A stretch of 64,000 nucleotides of DNA from Methylobacterium indicum. Lineage in GTDB: Bacteria; Pseudomonadota; Alphaproteobacteria; Rhizobiales; Beijerinckiaceae. Made by a program: the position numbers and the translations under genes. Each line of letters begins with the position of its first letter. Positions within the stretch are counted from its first letter, which is position 1. This document shows positions 26,217-35,155 of the stretch, piece after piece. The notes under the pieces are model-generated. The model saw only the letters and a list, made by a program, of their open reading frames with translations. It was not told the origin of the DNA and made no database searches. Location of the stretch: contig NZ_JTHF01000017.1 in the NCBI RefSeq assembly GCF_001043895.1, positions 1 to 64,000 on the forward strand, given 5' to 3'.

Positions 26217-26424
26217 ATGGCGCCGTGCGGTGGACTGGCCTCGCGCCGGAGCGAGATCGAGAGCATCGCATGGGCCAGCGGCGCGATCGGCCGCGAGACC
26301 TCCGAAGTCCGGTCCCTGTCCCAGCGTACGGCCGAGGACGACCTGTGCGATGCCGCCCACTCGCTCGGCGTCGTCGAACGCGGCCCCGCGTCGCCCAGGC
26401 GTTGCGGGCGGGATCGATCGACCA
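26217..26424 (+). pseudogene. Decayed luxR DNA-binding domain
   Basis: The stretch matches the last 70 codons of the intact luxR gene at 22860. RRSEIESIAWASGAIGRETS and VRSLSQRTAEDDLCDAAHSL align with RREIECIRWAAAGKTGWETS and ILSLSQRTVEDYLSNAARKL. After GVVE the match continues only in another frame (RVAQALRAGSID against RVQLVALAMRAGLIE), so a frameshift has occurred. At base level the helix-turn-helix region is still close to luxR. No autoinducer-binding part is present. It is a relic of a duplicated or recombined luxR upstream of luxI. Confidence 0.8.
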
Positions 26425-26818
26425 GAGCGTTTCTGGACGGAGAAATGCCGACGCGCCGAAAGACGATGCCGGAAGACCGAGGAGCCGGGTTAGCACCCGA
26501 TCGGTCTCGGCGAGCCCGCGAGGGCATGCCCCGCCGTCCAGAGCGGTCGCTCGTGCCGGTACGGCACGCGGGTACCGGAAAGACGATCGGGCTCGTCCCG
26601 CCGCGGTGACGCAGGGAACGCGACGGGGTTCGGATCACGGCCGGCCTTCGCGATCTCCCTCCTACCCGAGAAATCTTTGCCGATTCAAGAAAATCGCACC
26701 TTGAGTTGCATAATGGACCGGTCTCCAGAGACTAATACTTTTTTCTACAATTCACTGACGTTTCTATGCCGTATCTACACGCCCTGATCGCCATCCAGAA
26801 CAAGACCATGCCGATCTC
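26425..26818. other. Stretch without a gene between luxR relic and luxI
   Basis: No convincing gene. The first half is GC-rich with short open frames of no recognisable content; the second half (from about 26680) is AT-rich and holds the probable luxI promoter region. Confidence 0.4.
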
Positions 26819-26834
26819 CCCGTAAATTTACGGG
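26819..26834. promoter_or_regulatory. Perfect palindrome before luxI (candidate lux box)
   Basis: CCCGTAAATTTACGGG is a 16-base perfect palindrome ending 56 bases before the luxI start. LuxR-type regulators bind palindromes of 16-20 bases at this distance from luxI genes. It does not match the canonical lux box sequence, so the assignment rests on symmetry and position. Confidence 0.55.
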
Positions 26835-26890
26835 CTATCTCATTCTAGGTTCAAAGCTCAAGAAGTGCTCCAGAGCAAGGAGCCCTGATC

Positions 26891-27553
26891 TTGATCACGA
26901 TCGTCGATCGCGACAACTGCCGCGACCACGCGGCGCTTCTCGACAGGATATACTGTTTTCGCCACCGTCTCTTCGTGGAGACGATGCGGTGGGAGGCGTG
27001 CCGCAAGCCCGACGGGCGCGAGCGCGACCAGTTCGACGGGCCGGACGCCATCCACGTCGCCGGGATCGACGACGGTGAGGTGGTATCCTATTCGCGCCTG
27101 CTGCCGACGACCCGGCCGCATCTCCAGACCCATGTCTACCCGCAGTTGCTGCAGGGCGCGACCGCGCCGAGCGGGCCGCGTATCTTCGAGTGGACGCGCT
27201 GCGGTGCCGCGCCCTGGCGGCGCGCCGCCGCGACCGCCAAGGACCCGATCGCCGGGCGCCAGTTCGTGGCGGTGGCCGAGCTGACCGGAAGGCTGGGCCT
27301 CGACGGCTACCTGATCCAGGCGCACCCGATCATGATCACCCACCTGGCGACCATGGGCTGGGACACCGAGCCGCTGGCGCTGCCGACGATCTACGACGGC
27401 AATCCCCTGGTGCCGTTCTTCGCCCGCTGGACGCCGGCCACCGCCGACACCACCCGGGCGGTGTTCGGGCTGGAGGGCACCGCCTACGACGTACCGCGCG
27501 GCTTCGGCCGGGGCGACCGCGACCGGGTGCCGCCGGGCCTGCATCTCGCCTGA
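26891..27553 (+). CDS. Acyl-homoserine-lactone synthase (LuxI family)
   Basis: The 220-residue enzyme joins S-adenosylmethionine and an acyl carrier. Conserved residues of the family are all visible: Arg and Phe in CFRHRLFVE, Trp in MRWE, Glu/Asp in ERDQFDGPDA, the Arg of SYSRLLPT, and EWTRCG, the E-x-x-R motif. Start is a TTG with AAGGAG nine bases upstream; the first in-frame ATG would remove conserved residues. A perfect palindrome precedes it. The signal made may be a homoserine lactone with a long or unusual acyl chain, as in other Methylobacterium, but this cannot be read from sequence. It converges on the response regulator gene. Confidence 0.93.
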   Translation: MITIVDRDNCRDHAALLDRIYCFRHRLFVETMRWEACRKPDGRERDQFDGPDAIHVAGIDDGEVVSYSRLLPTTRPHLQTHVYPQLLQGATAPSGPRIFEWTRCGAAPWRRAAATAKDPIAGRQFVAVAELTGRLGLDGYLIQAHPIMITHLATMGWDTEPLALPTIYDGNPLVPFFARWTPATADTTRAVFGLEGTAYDVPRGFGRGDRDRVPPGLHLA

Positions 27554-27581
27554 GCGGGGCTTCGGCTCGCAAGAACCGGCG

Positions 27582-28262
27582 CTATTCCACCCCGGCGGGG
27601 GGCTTGAGGGTCGCGCCGATCCGCGAGGAGACGATCACGGCCTGGGTCCGGCTCTCGACGCCGAGCTTCTGCAGGATCGCCGAGACATGGGCCTTCACGG
27701 TCGCCTCCGAGACCCCGAGCTCGTAGGCGATCTGCTTGTTGAGCAGGCCCTCGGACAGCATCATCAGCACCCGCACCTGCTGCGGCGTGAGGGTGGCGAG
27801 GCGGCGCATCAGGTCCGCCGTCTCCTTGTCCTCGGAGGCCGACAGCTCGATGTCGGGCGGCGACCAGTTGCCGCCGGCCAGGACCTCGCCGATCGCCTCG
27901 CCGATGCGGTCGACCTCGAGGGATTTCGGGATGAAGCCGGCGGCACCGAAATCGAGGGCGCGGCGGATCACCACCGGGTCCTCGTTGGCCGAGACGATGA
28001 CCACGGGAATCGCCGGGTGCTGCGCCCGCAGGTAGATCAGGCCGGAAAAGCCCTGGACGCCCGGCATGGTGAGATCGAGGAGCACGAGGTCGATCTCGTC
28101 CTCGGCGTCGAGGATCTTGGTGAGGGGTTCGAGCCCGCTCGCCTCGATGATCCGGGCGCCGGGCAGGATCGCCGTCACCGCACCCCTGAGGGCGCCGCGA
28201 AAGAGCGGGTGGTCGTCCGCGACGACGATGGTGGTCCCGGAACCCAACTCACTCCCCACCAC
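27582..28262 (-). CDS. NarL/FixJ-family response regulator
   Basis: The 226-residue protein has a receiver domain (about 10-130) with acidic pair VADDHPL, phosphorylatable aspartate in LVLLDLTMPG and the conserved lysine in GFIPKSL. A LuxR-type helix-turn-helix lies at about 155-215 (LTPQQVRVLMMLSEGLLNKQ, ELGVSEATVKAHVSAILQKL). It lacks an autoinducer domain, so it answers to a histidine kinase rather than to a homoserine lactone. No kinase adjoins it; orphan kinases occur elsewhere in the window (13280, 35291). It ends 28 bases from luxI, convergent. Confidence 0.92.
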   Translation of the reverse strand: MVGSELGSGTTIVVADDHPLFRGALRGAVTAILPGARIIEASGLEPLTKILDAEDEIDLVLLDLTMPGVQGFSGLIYLRAQHPAIPVVIVSANEDPVVIRRALDFGAAGFIPKSLEVDRIGEAIGEVLAGGNWSPPDIELSASEDKETADLMRRLATLTPQQVRVLMMLSEGLLNKQIAYELGVSEATVKAHVSAILQKLGVESRTQAVIVSSRIGATLKPPAGVE

Positions 28263-28706
28263 GGCACCTGCGCTCCCGGCGCTCGTCTTCCGGCGCTCTT
28301 CGGCCTGCTTCTAATGTCTCTATAGCTTTTTCCGGCAGGCTTGAAACCTGAGGCCGCGCACTATCCACGCCGGCTCATGCTCCGGCGGATTGCGCAGATC
28401 ACGGCGTGACGACGCCGGACACGACGCGTCTCGTCAAGAATCGGGTTGCGGATGAAGGCGGGCTCGGAGGCACGGCCTCGACGAGATGCCGGGAATCGGG
28501 GCCGGCAGGCCATGGAGGCAGGGCCAGACGGGACAACCGGGCGATCTCAAGCCGCCGGTTGCCCCCGGCATCCGGAAGGCGCCACCGATCGTCGTCCCGA
28601 AAGAGTGTCGTGCGGGGAGGACGGCGCCCTCCCCGCGATATTGGGCGCGACGTCGTCGACGCCGGATGCGGCGCGCCGTGCAACGGGAGCCCGGCGCGGG
28701 CGAGGC
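28263..28706. other. Stretch without a supported gene
   Basis: Upstream of the response regulator. Open frames on both strands are Arg/Pro/Gly-rich and lack any conserved pattern; I see no RNA gene. The response-regulator promoter probably lies near 28310-28380, which is locally AT-richer. Confidence 0.4.
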
Positions 28707-28976
28707 TCAGTCGAGCGAGCCGGTGCGGGCCGCCGCGACGGGCTCGACGTAGCGCTGCGCCACCAGCTCGGGCTGGGTGGCGGGGCGGCGCGCCGCCGGG
28801 ACCGGCTGGGGCGTCGTCACCAGGCCGGCCATGGGCTGCGCCGAGGCGGTCTCGCGGGCCATCTCGCGCATGATCGGCGGGAAGACGGTGACCGAGGATG
28901 CACGATCCTGCGCATTCGCCGGGAAGGCCGACAAGACAAGCAGAGACAATGCACAATAATTCAGTGCCGACACCAT
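28707..28976 (-). CDS. Small exported protein of unknown function
   Basis: The 89-residue product opens with a signal peptide: MVSALNYCALSLLVLSAFPANA with probable cleavage before QD. The mature part (about 67 residues) is Ala/Pro/Arg-rich (TTPQPVPAARRPATQPELVAQR) without cysteines. No family is recognised. The start is placed at the residue opening the signal peptide; the longer frame upstream is AT-rich and unlikely to be coding. It stands alone beside the transposase relic. Confidence 0.55.
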   Translation of the reverse strand: MVSALNYCALSLLVLSAFPANAQDRASSVTVFPPIMREMARETASAQPMAGLVTTPQPVPAARRPATQPELVAQRYVEPVAAARTGSLD

Positions 28977-29249
28977 GATAGCCCCGCGATTTGATTGGAT
29001 TTGATTGAAAAATACACGGCTTCTTGTGCGGCGCAATATGCCGAACGAATATTTCTGTTGGATGCCAGACCATGAACGATAACACGCTTCATGCGTCATG
29101 CCGGCATTAAAATGCCGACATCGCATGATGATCGATGCGCAACAACAAGCTTTGTGGAGTGAAGCTATCAGCCGGCATCGGAACGGGGTTCATCCGCACT
29201 TTCGGTACTGGCGGGCGCTCGTCCAGCTGAGCTCTGGGGGTCTCGGTTC

Positions 29250-30215
29250 ACGCAGCATGCAGCACGCGCTGGCGGAGCAGGTCGAACCTGGCGCGACCAT
29301 ATAAGCTGCGCTTGATCACTTCGAGGCGGTTGACCTGCCCGTCACCCTGGCCGTTGCTCCAGGGCTCGGCGATCGCCGCGCGCACGGCCTCCTCGTCCTG
29401 CCGAAGCCCGGTGACGACGCCACCGAGTTCACCGGGAGCGGCAGCCTCCAGTCAAGGTGTCAGTCCGGCGGGATCGTCCCGATGCAGGAGATCCGCGGAG
29501 GCGCGGACGTCCTCGGCCGCCCGCTTCGAGCGCGGTGGCGCCGTGCAGAGCGCGTCGGTGAAGGCGCGAACCTCGGGCGACAACACGGCTGGACCGCCCG
29601 TCAGCCACCGGGTGATGCGGCGTGTCGAGGGGATCCGGGCGGAAGGCGGTCGAGCCGGGGCCCCCGACTTCTGCCGTGCGGCCCAGCGCCGGACGATGTC
29701 GTCGTCGCCCGTGAAGCCCTGCGCGCGCACCTCGCGATGGCGAACGGTGGCGCTGCGTTGACCTTGCTGCCGGCGTGCCTCGCCGAAGGAGATGGTAAGG
29801 TCGAGCCGGCTCGGGCCTGGGGCACGGCGGTAGGGCACGAACTGGCCGGCCCGGATCCGGCGACGCACGGCGTTGCGCGATGCTCCGAGACGGCGTGCGA
29901 TCTCCTTGGTCGCTTGACCTGGTGTCGCCGCCGACAGGCATCGCCGGTCGTCGTGACGAACGAGCACCGGGCCCCGCCGAGTACCATGCCGATGTCGGTC
30001 TGCGCCTCGGCCAATCGTTCGCTTCGGCGCGCTTTGCGTGACCCCAGCCCCGCTGCGGGTTCGGCAAGGATCCGCCCCGGGCAGTGGCCGCAGGGGGAGC
30101 GGCGCATGCGCAGGTGCCACGTCACGCTCCGATCTTGCCACGGCGGGTCCTCGAGTATTCGCCAATACGCGCTTGTGAGCGCGCGTCGAGGATCGGTCGC
30201 AACTCGGACAGGTTG
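29250..30215 (-). mobile_element. ISL3-type transposase relic, internally deleted and frameshifted
   Basis: Read on the minus strand, an N-terminal zinc-ribbon region (ILEDPPWQDRSVTWHLRMRR, then CGHCPGRILAEP and RKARRSERLAEAQTDIGMVLGG) is followed within about 100 bases, in another frame, by KEIARRLGASRNAVRRRIRAG and EVRAQGFTGDDDIVRRW, and near the end by AEPWSNGQGDGQVNRLEVIK and YGRARFDLLRQRVL. These are successive parts of ISL3-family transposases, but the catalytic part between zinc ribbon and helical insert is missing and at least one frameshift is present. It cannot encode an active enzyme. No clean terminal inverted repeats were identified. Confidence 0.75.
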
Positions 30216-30413
30216 CGGGGGCGCGGTGGTCTGGGCGGTGATCAGCAATCCGGCCGTTTCAGCGTCAGGTCATCGACGTGAAGGCCGTCCGGGACCAGCG
30301 GCATCGACGGGTGCGAGATCGGCCTCGTGCTGCCCTCCGGCTGCCCTGCACATCAACGCGCGATCCCATGAATCCGCACTCACAATGCGGATGAACCCGT
30401 GTTCCACGCCTCA

Positions 30414-30791
30414 TCACAGCTCTCGACGACGCAGCGGATAGCCGGCCCGATGCCGTCGTCGCGCCAGTCCGGCAAAGAGCGGTGGAGCGAGGAGCAGAGC
30501 CGCGGCCGCCGCTCCGCTCTCCCACAGCAGGAACAGCGATTCGTCCCGCCGAATCTCGTCGAACCATTCCCAGACCGTCCAGAACTCGATCTGGCCCCAG
30601 ATCAGGGTGACCGGCCACAACAGCAACCATCGGCGACCTCCGCTCGCCGCCGCGAGGGCGGTGATGAGCAGCAGGACGCCGGTGATGATCCCGTACTCCG
30701 CGCGTGTCTCGTCGATCTTGTCCGAGACTTCGGCGAGCGCCGGGTCGGCGGCGAGGATGACCGCCAGGACGACGGAGGCGCGACCGGCCAT
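30414..30791 (-). CDS. Small membrane protein, last of three-gene operon
   Basis: About 125 residues. A signal-like N-terminus (MAGRASVVLAVILAADPALA) is followed by a hydrophobic segment (YGIITGVLLLITALAAASGG), a Trp-rich stretch (LLLWPVTLIWGQIEFWTVWEWF) and a final hydrophobic segment (AAAAALLLAPPLFAGLA) with a basic end. No family is recognised. A GTG at 30812 overlaps the preceding gene and is an alternative start, which would couple translation. It borders the transposase relic. Confidence 0.5.
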   Translation of the reverse strand: MAGRASVVLAVILAADPALAEVSDKIDETRAEYGIITGVLLLITALAAASGGRRWLLLWPVTLIWGQIEFWTVWEWFDEIRRDESLFLLWESGAAAAALLLAPPLFAGLARRRHRAGYPLRRREL

Positions 30792-30805
30792 CCGCTTTCC
30801 GATGG

Positions 30806-30994
30806 TCAGCACCGAGCCACCCGCCTCACCGCTCCGGGACGCGCCTGTCGGCTCCGGGGTGGTGCGGCTTCGGCCCGGGCCGTCCGCCGGTCGAGCCGGG
30901 CGGCGGAGCGGCGCAGCGTCATCACGCCGAGAGCCGCCGCGCCTCCCACGAGGCAGGGGACCAGAACCAGGGCGTAGGTCGTCAGGCTCATCAT
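30806..30994 (-). CDS. Very small single-span membrane protein
   Basis: About 62 residues from an ATG-ATG start overlapping the stop codon of the upstream gene. One hydrophobic segment (TYALVLVPCLVGGAAALGVM) precedes an Arg/Ala-rich tail. No family recognised. Overlap with both neighbours supports a real gene, but the small size leaves doubt. Confidence 0.4.
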   Translation of the reverse strand: MMSLTTYALVLVPCLVGGAAALGVMTLRRSAARLDRRTARAEAAPPRSRQARPGAVRRVARC

Positions 30995-31284
30995 CGCAGG
31001 GTCGTCAACGTCAGCCTCGCACCGAAGTGTAGACCAACGCCGAGCACGAACCAAACGGCCATCAGCGCGAGGGCGGGCGCAGTGACGCGGCCCGTCGCCA
31101 TGGCGGCGGTGAGCGGGGCGACGATCCCCGTGATGGCGAAGCCCGCCGCGCCGATATTCATCAGGTTGGCGGTGAGCTTCACCTGCTCGTTGTGGACGAG
31201 GATGTCGCGGGCGAGCCGTGCCCGCTCGCGCTCCTCGTCGCCCTCCCCGTCAGCCTCTCCGCCGGGGCGCGGCCCGTTCGCCAT
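30991..31284 (-). CDS. Small two-span membrane protein
   Basis: The 97-residue product has an acidic hydrophilic start (GGEADGEGDEERERARLARDIL) and two hydrophobic segments (about 43-63, NIGAAGFAITGIVAPLTAAM, and about 68-90, APALALMAVWFVLGVGLHFG). The family is not recognised. Together with the next two genes it forms a run of small membrane proteins with overlapping starts and stops, 18 bases downstream of parC, and may be cotranscribed with parC. Confidence 0.5.
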   Translation of the reverse strand: MANGPRPGGEADGEGDEERERARLARDILVHNEQVKLTANLMNIGAAGFAITGIVAPLTAAMATGRVTAPALALMAVWFVLGVGLHFGARLTLTTLR

Positions 31285-31302
31285 GCGCGATCCGGGCCCC
31301 GG

Positions 31303-33549
31303 TCACGAACGGCCGGCTTTGGGGTAGCCCCGCGGCGCCATCGTGCCGGCGGTGCCGCGATGGCCGACCCACTTCGCCAGTTCCTCGCCCGCCACCGTCC
31401 GGGTGCGCCCGGCGCTGTCGGGCCAGGTGAGCCCGTCCGCGAGACGGAAGATCACGACGGAATCGAGGGCGCCGTCGCGGTACTTCTGCAGCCGCACGCC
31501 CTTGCCGCGGACCATCTCGGGGATCTCGGCGAGGGGGAAGACCGTCATCAGGCGGTTGGTGCCGCAGGCGGCGACGTGGTCGCCCTCCCCCACCTCGACG
31601 ACGAGGCTCGCCTGCGCCGGCTCGTCGAGGCCGATCACCTGCTTGCCCTTGCGGGTATTGGCGACGAGCCCGTCCGCCGGCGTGACGAAGCCGCGCCCGT
31701 CGGTGGTGGCGAGCAGGAGCTTCACGCCCGGCTTGTGCGCCCAGACGGTGACGATCTCCGAGCCCTCGTCCATGTCGACCATCAGGCGGACCGGATCGCC
31801 GAAGCCGCGCCCGCCCGGAAGCTTGGCGGCTTCCAGGGTGAAGACCTTGCCGTTCGAGGCCAGCACCAGGATCTTGGCGGTGGTCTCGGTGAGCAGGCTC
31901 ACCTTGAGGGTATCGTCGCCCTTGAACTGCACGCCCGAGAGGTCGGCGGCGTGGCCCTTGAGCGCGCGGATCCAGCCCTTCTGCGACACGATCACGGTGA
32001 TCGGCTCGCGCTCGACCATCGCCTCCGAGAAGTCGATGCCGGAGGTGTCGGGCGGGTTCTCCAGGGTGGTGCGGCGGCGGCCGAGCGGGGTCTCGGGGCC
32101 GTAGGTCTTGCGCACGCCGCGGATCTGCTTGGTGATCGCCTTCCACTGCAGGTCGTCGGAGCCGAGCAGGCCGTCGAGGTCGGCCTTCTCGGCGGTCAGC
32201 GTGTCGAACTCGCGCTTCAGTTCCATCTCCTCCAGCTTGCGCAGGGAGCGCAGGCGGGTGTCGAGGATGGCGTTGGCCTGCAGCTCGGTCAGCTCGAAGA
32301 CCCGCATCAGCTCGGCCTTCGGCTCGTCCTCCTCGCGGATGATCTGGATCACCCGGTCGAGGTCGAGATAGACGATGAGCAGGCCGCCGAGGATCTCGAG
32401 CCGCCGCTCGATCTGGGCGAGGCGGTGGCGCGAGCGGCGCTGCAGCACGACCCGGCGGTGGTCGAGCCACTCGCGGAGCGCCTCCGCCAGGCCGATCACC
32501 CGCGGCACCGTCCCGCCGACGAGCACGTTCATGTTGAGCGAGATGCGGCTCTCGAGTTCGGTGAGCCGGAACAGCGATTCCATCAGCACGACGGGATCGA
32601 CGGTGCGCGAGCGCGGCTCCAGCACCACCCGCACGTCCTCGGCCGATTCGTCGCGCACGTCGGCCAGCAGCGGCAGCTTCTTCTCGTGGAGAAGCTCGGC
32701 CATCTTCTCGATCAGCCGGGCCTTCGGCACGCCGTAGGGAATCTCGGTGACGACCACCACCCAGGTGCCGCGGCCGAGATCCTCCTTCTGCCAGCGCGCC
32801 CGGACCCGGAAGCCGCCGCGCCCCGTCCGGTAGGCCTCGGAGATCGAGGCGGCGGAATCGATGACGATGCCGCCGGTCGGAAAATCCGGTCCCTTGACGA
32901 AGGTGGTCAGCTGCTCCGACGTCGCGTCGCGATGGCCGATCAGGTAGAGCGCCGCGTCACACAGCTCCGCCACGTTGTGGGGCGGGATCGAGGTCGCCAT
33001 GCCGACCGCGATGCCCTGCGAGCCGTTGGCGAGCAGGTTCGGGAAGGCCGCCGGCAGGACGACCGGCTCCTCCTCCTGCCCGTCGTAGTTCGGGCGGAAA
33101 TCGACCGCGTCCTCGTCCATCCCCTCCAGGAGGAGACGGGCGACCTCGGTCATCCGGCACTCGGTGTAGCGCTGGGCCGCCGGGTTATCGCCGTCGATGT
33201 TGCCGAAATTGCCCTGGCCGTCGACGAGCGGATAGCGCTGGGCGAAGTCCTGGGCGAGGCGCACGAGCGCATCGTAGACCGCCACGTCGCCGTGGGGGTG
33301 ATACTTGCCGATCACGTCGCCGACGACGCGGGCGCACTTCTTGTAGGCGCTGCCGGGATCGAGGCGCAGCAGCCGCATCGCGTGCAGGATACGCCGGTGC
33401 ACGGGCTTGAGGCCGTCGCGGGCGTCGGGCAGCGCCCGGTGCATGATGGTCGAGAGCGCGTAGGCGAGGTAGCGCTCCTCGAGCGCCGCCTTCAGGTCGA
33501 CGTTCTCGATCCCGTCGCGGTCGGAGGGGGGCTCGAAGGGCTTTCCCAT
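31303..33549 (-). CDS. parC: DNA topoisomerase IV subunit A (ParC)
   Basis: The 748-residue protein has the catalytic core with active Tyr128 in [10 protein letters not shown], the [18 protein letters not shown] (84-97), and a C-terminal beta-pinwheel with weak blades (about 500-735). It separates linked chromosomes together with ParE. GyrA is excluded by the absence of a GyrA box and by the ParC-like start [20 protein letters not shown]. At the position of E. coli ParC Ser80, a main quinolone contact, the residue is valine (Val89), while the acidic residue equivalent to Glu84 is kept (Asp93). It precedes the small membrane genes on the same strand. Confidence 0.95.
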   Translation of the reverse strand: MGKPFEPPSDRDGIENVDLKAALEERYLAYALSTIMHRALPDARDGLKPVHRRILHAMRLLRLDPGSAYKKCARVVGDVIGKYHPHGDVAVYDALVRLAQDFAQRYPLVDGQGNFGNIDGDNPAAQRYTECRMTEVARLLLEGMDEDAVDFRPNYDGQEEEPVVLPAAFPNLLANGSQGIAVGMATSIPPHNVAELCDAALYLIGHRDATSEQLTTFVKGPDFPTGGIVIDSAASISEAYRTGRGGFRVRARWQKEDLGRGTWVVVVTEIPYGVPKARLIEKMAELLHEKKLPLLADVRDESAEDVRVVLEPRSRTVDPVVLMESLFRLTELESRISLNMNVLVGGTVPRVIGLAEALREWLDHRRVVLQRRSRHRLAQIERRLEILGGLLIVYLDLDRVIQIIREEDEPKAELMRVFELTELQANAILDTRLRSLRKLEEMELKREFDTLTAEKADLDGLLGSDDLQWKAITKQIRGVRKTYGPETPLGRRRTTLENPPDTSGIDFSEAMVEREPITVIVSQKGWIRALKGHAADLSGVQFKGDDTLKVSLLTETTAKILVLASNGKVFTLEAAKLPGGRGFGDPVRLMVDMDEGSEIVTVWAHKPGVKLLLATTDGRGFVTPADGLVANTRKGKQVIGLDEPAQASLVVEVGEGDHVAACGTNRLMTVFPLAEIPEMVRGKGVRLQKYRDGALDSVVIFRLADGLTWPDSAGRTRTVAGEELAKWVGHRGTAGTMAPRGYPKAGRS

Positions 33550-33645
33550 GGGCGCAGATCAACTCACGGTTTCAGCGGTCGCAAGACCAGAACATAACAC
33601 GAACATCGACCGATGGCCAGGAAGCCGGCGGCCGTGTGCGGGGCG

Positions 33646-34386
33646 TCACTCGGCCCCGGCGGTCCCGTGGGCCACGAACCGGACCCGCTCCTCCGGCTCG
33701 GCGACGTCGCGCGGGCCCCAGATGTGCTGGTCGAGGAAATAACCCGTTAAGGTAAAGCCTTGCTTGACCTCCCGGGGCGTCGGCACGTTGAGGCCGCGGC
33801 GGTCGGGTCGGTCGACCAGGAAGTCGGGCAGCGCCAGCAGCCGGTCGCGCCAGGGCTCGCCGGCCGCGGCGCTCACCGCCCGCCCGCTCTTCGGCGAGAC
33901 ATAGGCGAGGTATTCGTTGGTGCCGGTGGCGGCGCAGGCCGAAAGATCGAGGCCGAAGCCGAGCTCGGCGAGCATCGCGAGCTCGAACCGCACCATCAGG
34001 GCCGGAGCGATTGCGGGCTCGTGCAGGTGCTCGATCAGCACTTTCGCCATCGCGAACAGGGCGGGATGGGGATCGCGCTCGGGCAGGAGCCGCAGCAGGC
34101 CGGCGGCGTAGCCGATGCCGTAGAGGGCGAGGCGCGAGCCGATCAGCCGCGCGCTGGCGCTCTCGATCGGCTCGACCGCATAGGCGCCCAGGCCCTCGTC
34201 GAGCCGCGCCCGCCACACCGCCCGCACCAGGTTGCCGGGCTGGAGCACCGGCTGCATCCGCCGCGAGCGCCCGCCATGAACGAGTCCGAGATGGCGCCCG
34301 TGCTCGGCGGTCATCAGTTCGAGGACGACGCCGGCCTCGCCGTGCCGCCGCGCCCCGAGAACCAGCCCGTCATCCGTCCACTGCAT
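33646..34386 (-). CDS. recO: DNA repair protein RecO
   Basis: The 246-residue protein starts MQWTDDGLVLGARRHGEAGVV, the classical RecO OB-fold opening, followed by MTAEHGRHLGLVHGGRS and a helical C-terminal domain (about 80-240) with FELAMLAELGFGLDLSACAATG, where zinc-type cysteines are mostly absent as is usual in alphaproteobacteria. RecO loads RecA onto SSB-coated DNA together with RecR. The frame is open 34 codons upstream, but that part lacks conservation. It lies 96 bases upstream of parC on the same strand. Confidence 0.93.
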   Translation of the reverse strand: MQWTDDGLVLGARRHGEAGVVLELMTAEHGRHLGLVHGGRSRRMQPVLQPGNLVRAVWRARLDEGLGAYAVEPIESASARLIGSRLALYGIGYAAGLLRLLPERDPHPALFAMAKVLIEHLHEPAIAPALMVRFELAMLAELGFGLDLSACAATGTNEYLAYVSPKSGRAVSAAAGEPWRDRLLALPDFLVDRPDRRGLNVPTPREVKQGFTLTGYFLDQHIWGPRDVAEPEERVRFVAHGTAGAE

Positions 34387-34462
34387 GAGACGGTCAATAG
34401 CCGCTCGGAGGGCGGAACTGAACCGGGTTTCGGCGCGACGTCGATTCGGGGTTGTGATGCCC

Positions 34463-35155
34463 TCATCCGAGCATTCGGCGAACGTCATGCAGGTCGGGCA
34501 CGATACAACGGCAAAGACGCCGCATCTCGTCGGTGGCAGGGAGTAAGTCGGGGACCATCACGGTGCACATGCCCGCCGCCGCAGCTGATCTCACCCCGTT
34601 GTGGGAGTCTTCCAGGGCCAAGCACTCTTCGGGCTTCACGCCCAACACCTCTGCGGCGCGCAAGAAAGGGTCTGGGGCCGGCTTCCCATGCAGGTAATCG
34701 CCAGCGGCGACGATCGCCTGGAAACGACCGTCCAGACTATGTAATTCCAAGTTGAAATCGACATCGGAGCGACTGGACGACGTGCAAATGGCGCGAGGCA
34801 AACCCAGCGTGTCGAGCTGCGCTAGCAAGTCTATGACCCCCGGCTTCAAGGCGAGCGCAGGTCTCATGCCGAGCAAATGGCGGTCCCACGCGGTCTCGAA
34901 CATTTCCACGCCGTCAGGCGAACTGATACGCTCTTGAAGCAATGCCCGGTTCGCGGACCATGGGCGTCCGACCAGAGTGATGAAATCCTCTGTCGTGAAT
35001 CCGCATCCCAACTCTTCCGACGCCGCCATCATGGCGTGGTGAGAGAGCCTCTCGCTGTCGAAAAGCAGCCCGTCCATGTCGAAGATCACGGCGGCTGGCA
35101 GTGCCGATAGGCTGACCGGTCTCATCTGGACATCGACCCCATCTGTCTCAGCCAT
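34463..35155 (-). CDS. HAD-superfamily phosphatase/phosphomutase-like hydrolase
   Basis: The 230-residue protein has all four HAD motifs: I IFDMDGLLFDSE (nucleophile and general acid), II CTSSSR, III lysine in HGKPAPDPF, IV LEDSHNGVRSA. A helical cap of subfamily I lies between motif I and II. This matches the beta-phosphoglucomutase / sugar-phosphate phosphatase group; the substrate is not known. GC is somewhat lower than in recO. The ATG at 35155 is preceded by GAGCGAGG; MRPVS ten codons later is possible. It ends 76 bases upstream of recO. Confidence 0.87.
   Translation of the reverse strand: MAETDGVDVQMRPVSLSALPAAVIFDMDGLLFDSERLSHHAMMAASEELGCGFTTEDFITLVGRPWSANRALLQERISSPDGVEMFETAWDRHLLGMRPALALKPGVIDLLAQLDTLGLPRAICTSSSRSDVDFNLELHSLDGRFQAIVAAGDYLHGKPAPDPFLRAAEVLGVKPEECLALEDSHNGVRSAAAAGMCTVMVPDLLPATDEMRRLCRCIVPDLHDVRRMLG

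Noticed and set aside
26102-26638. Minus-strand frames covering the luxR relic
   Set aside because: The plus-strand match to the luxR helix-turn-helix explains the region; the antisense frames have no motif.
28399-29085. Open frame opposite and overlapping the small exported protein
   Set aside because: Product is Arg/Pro-rich, lacks a domain, and would overlap the better-supported signal-peptide gene.
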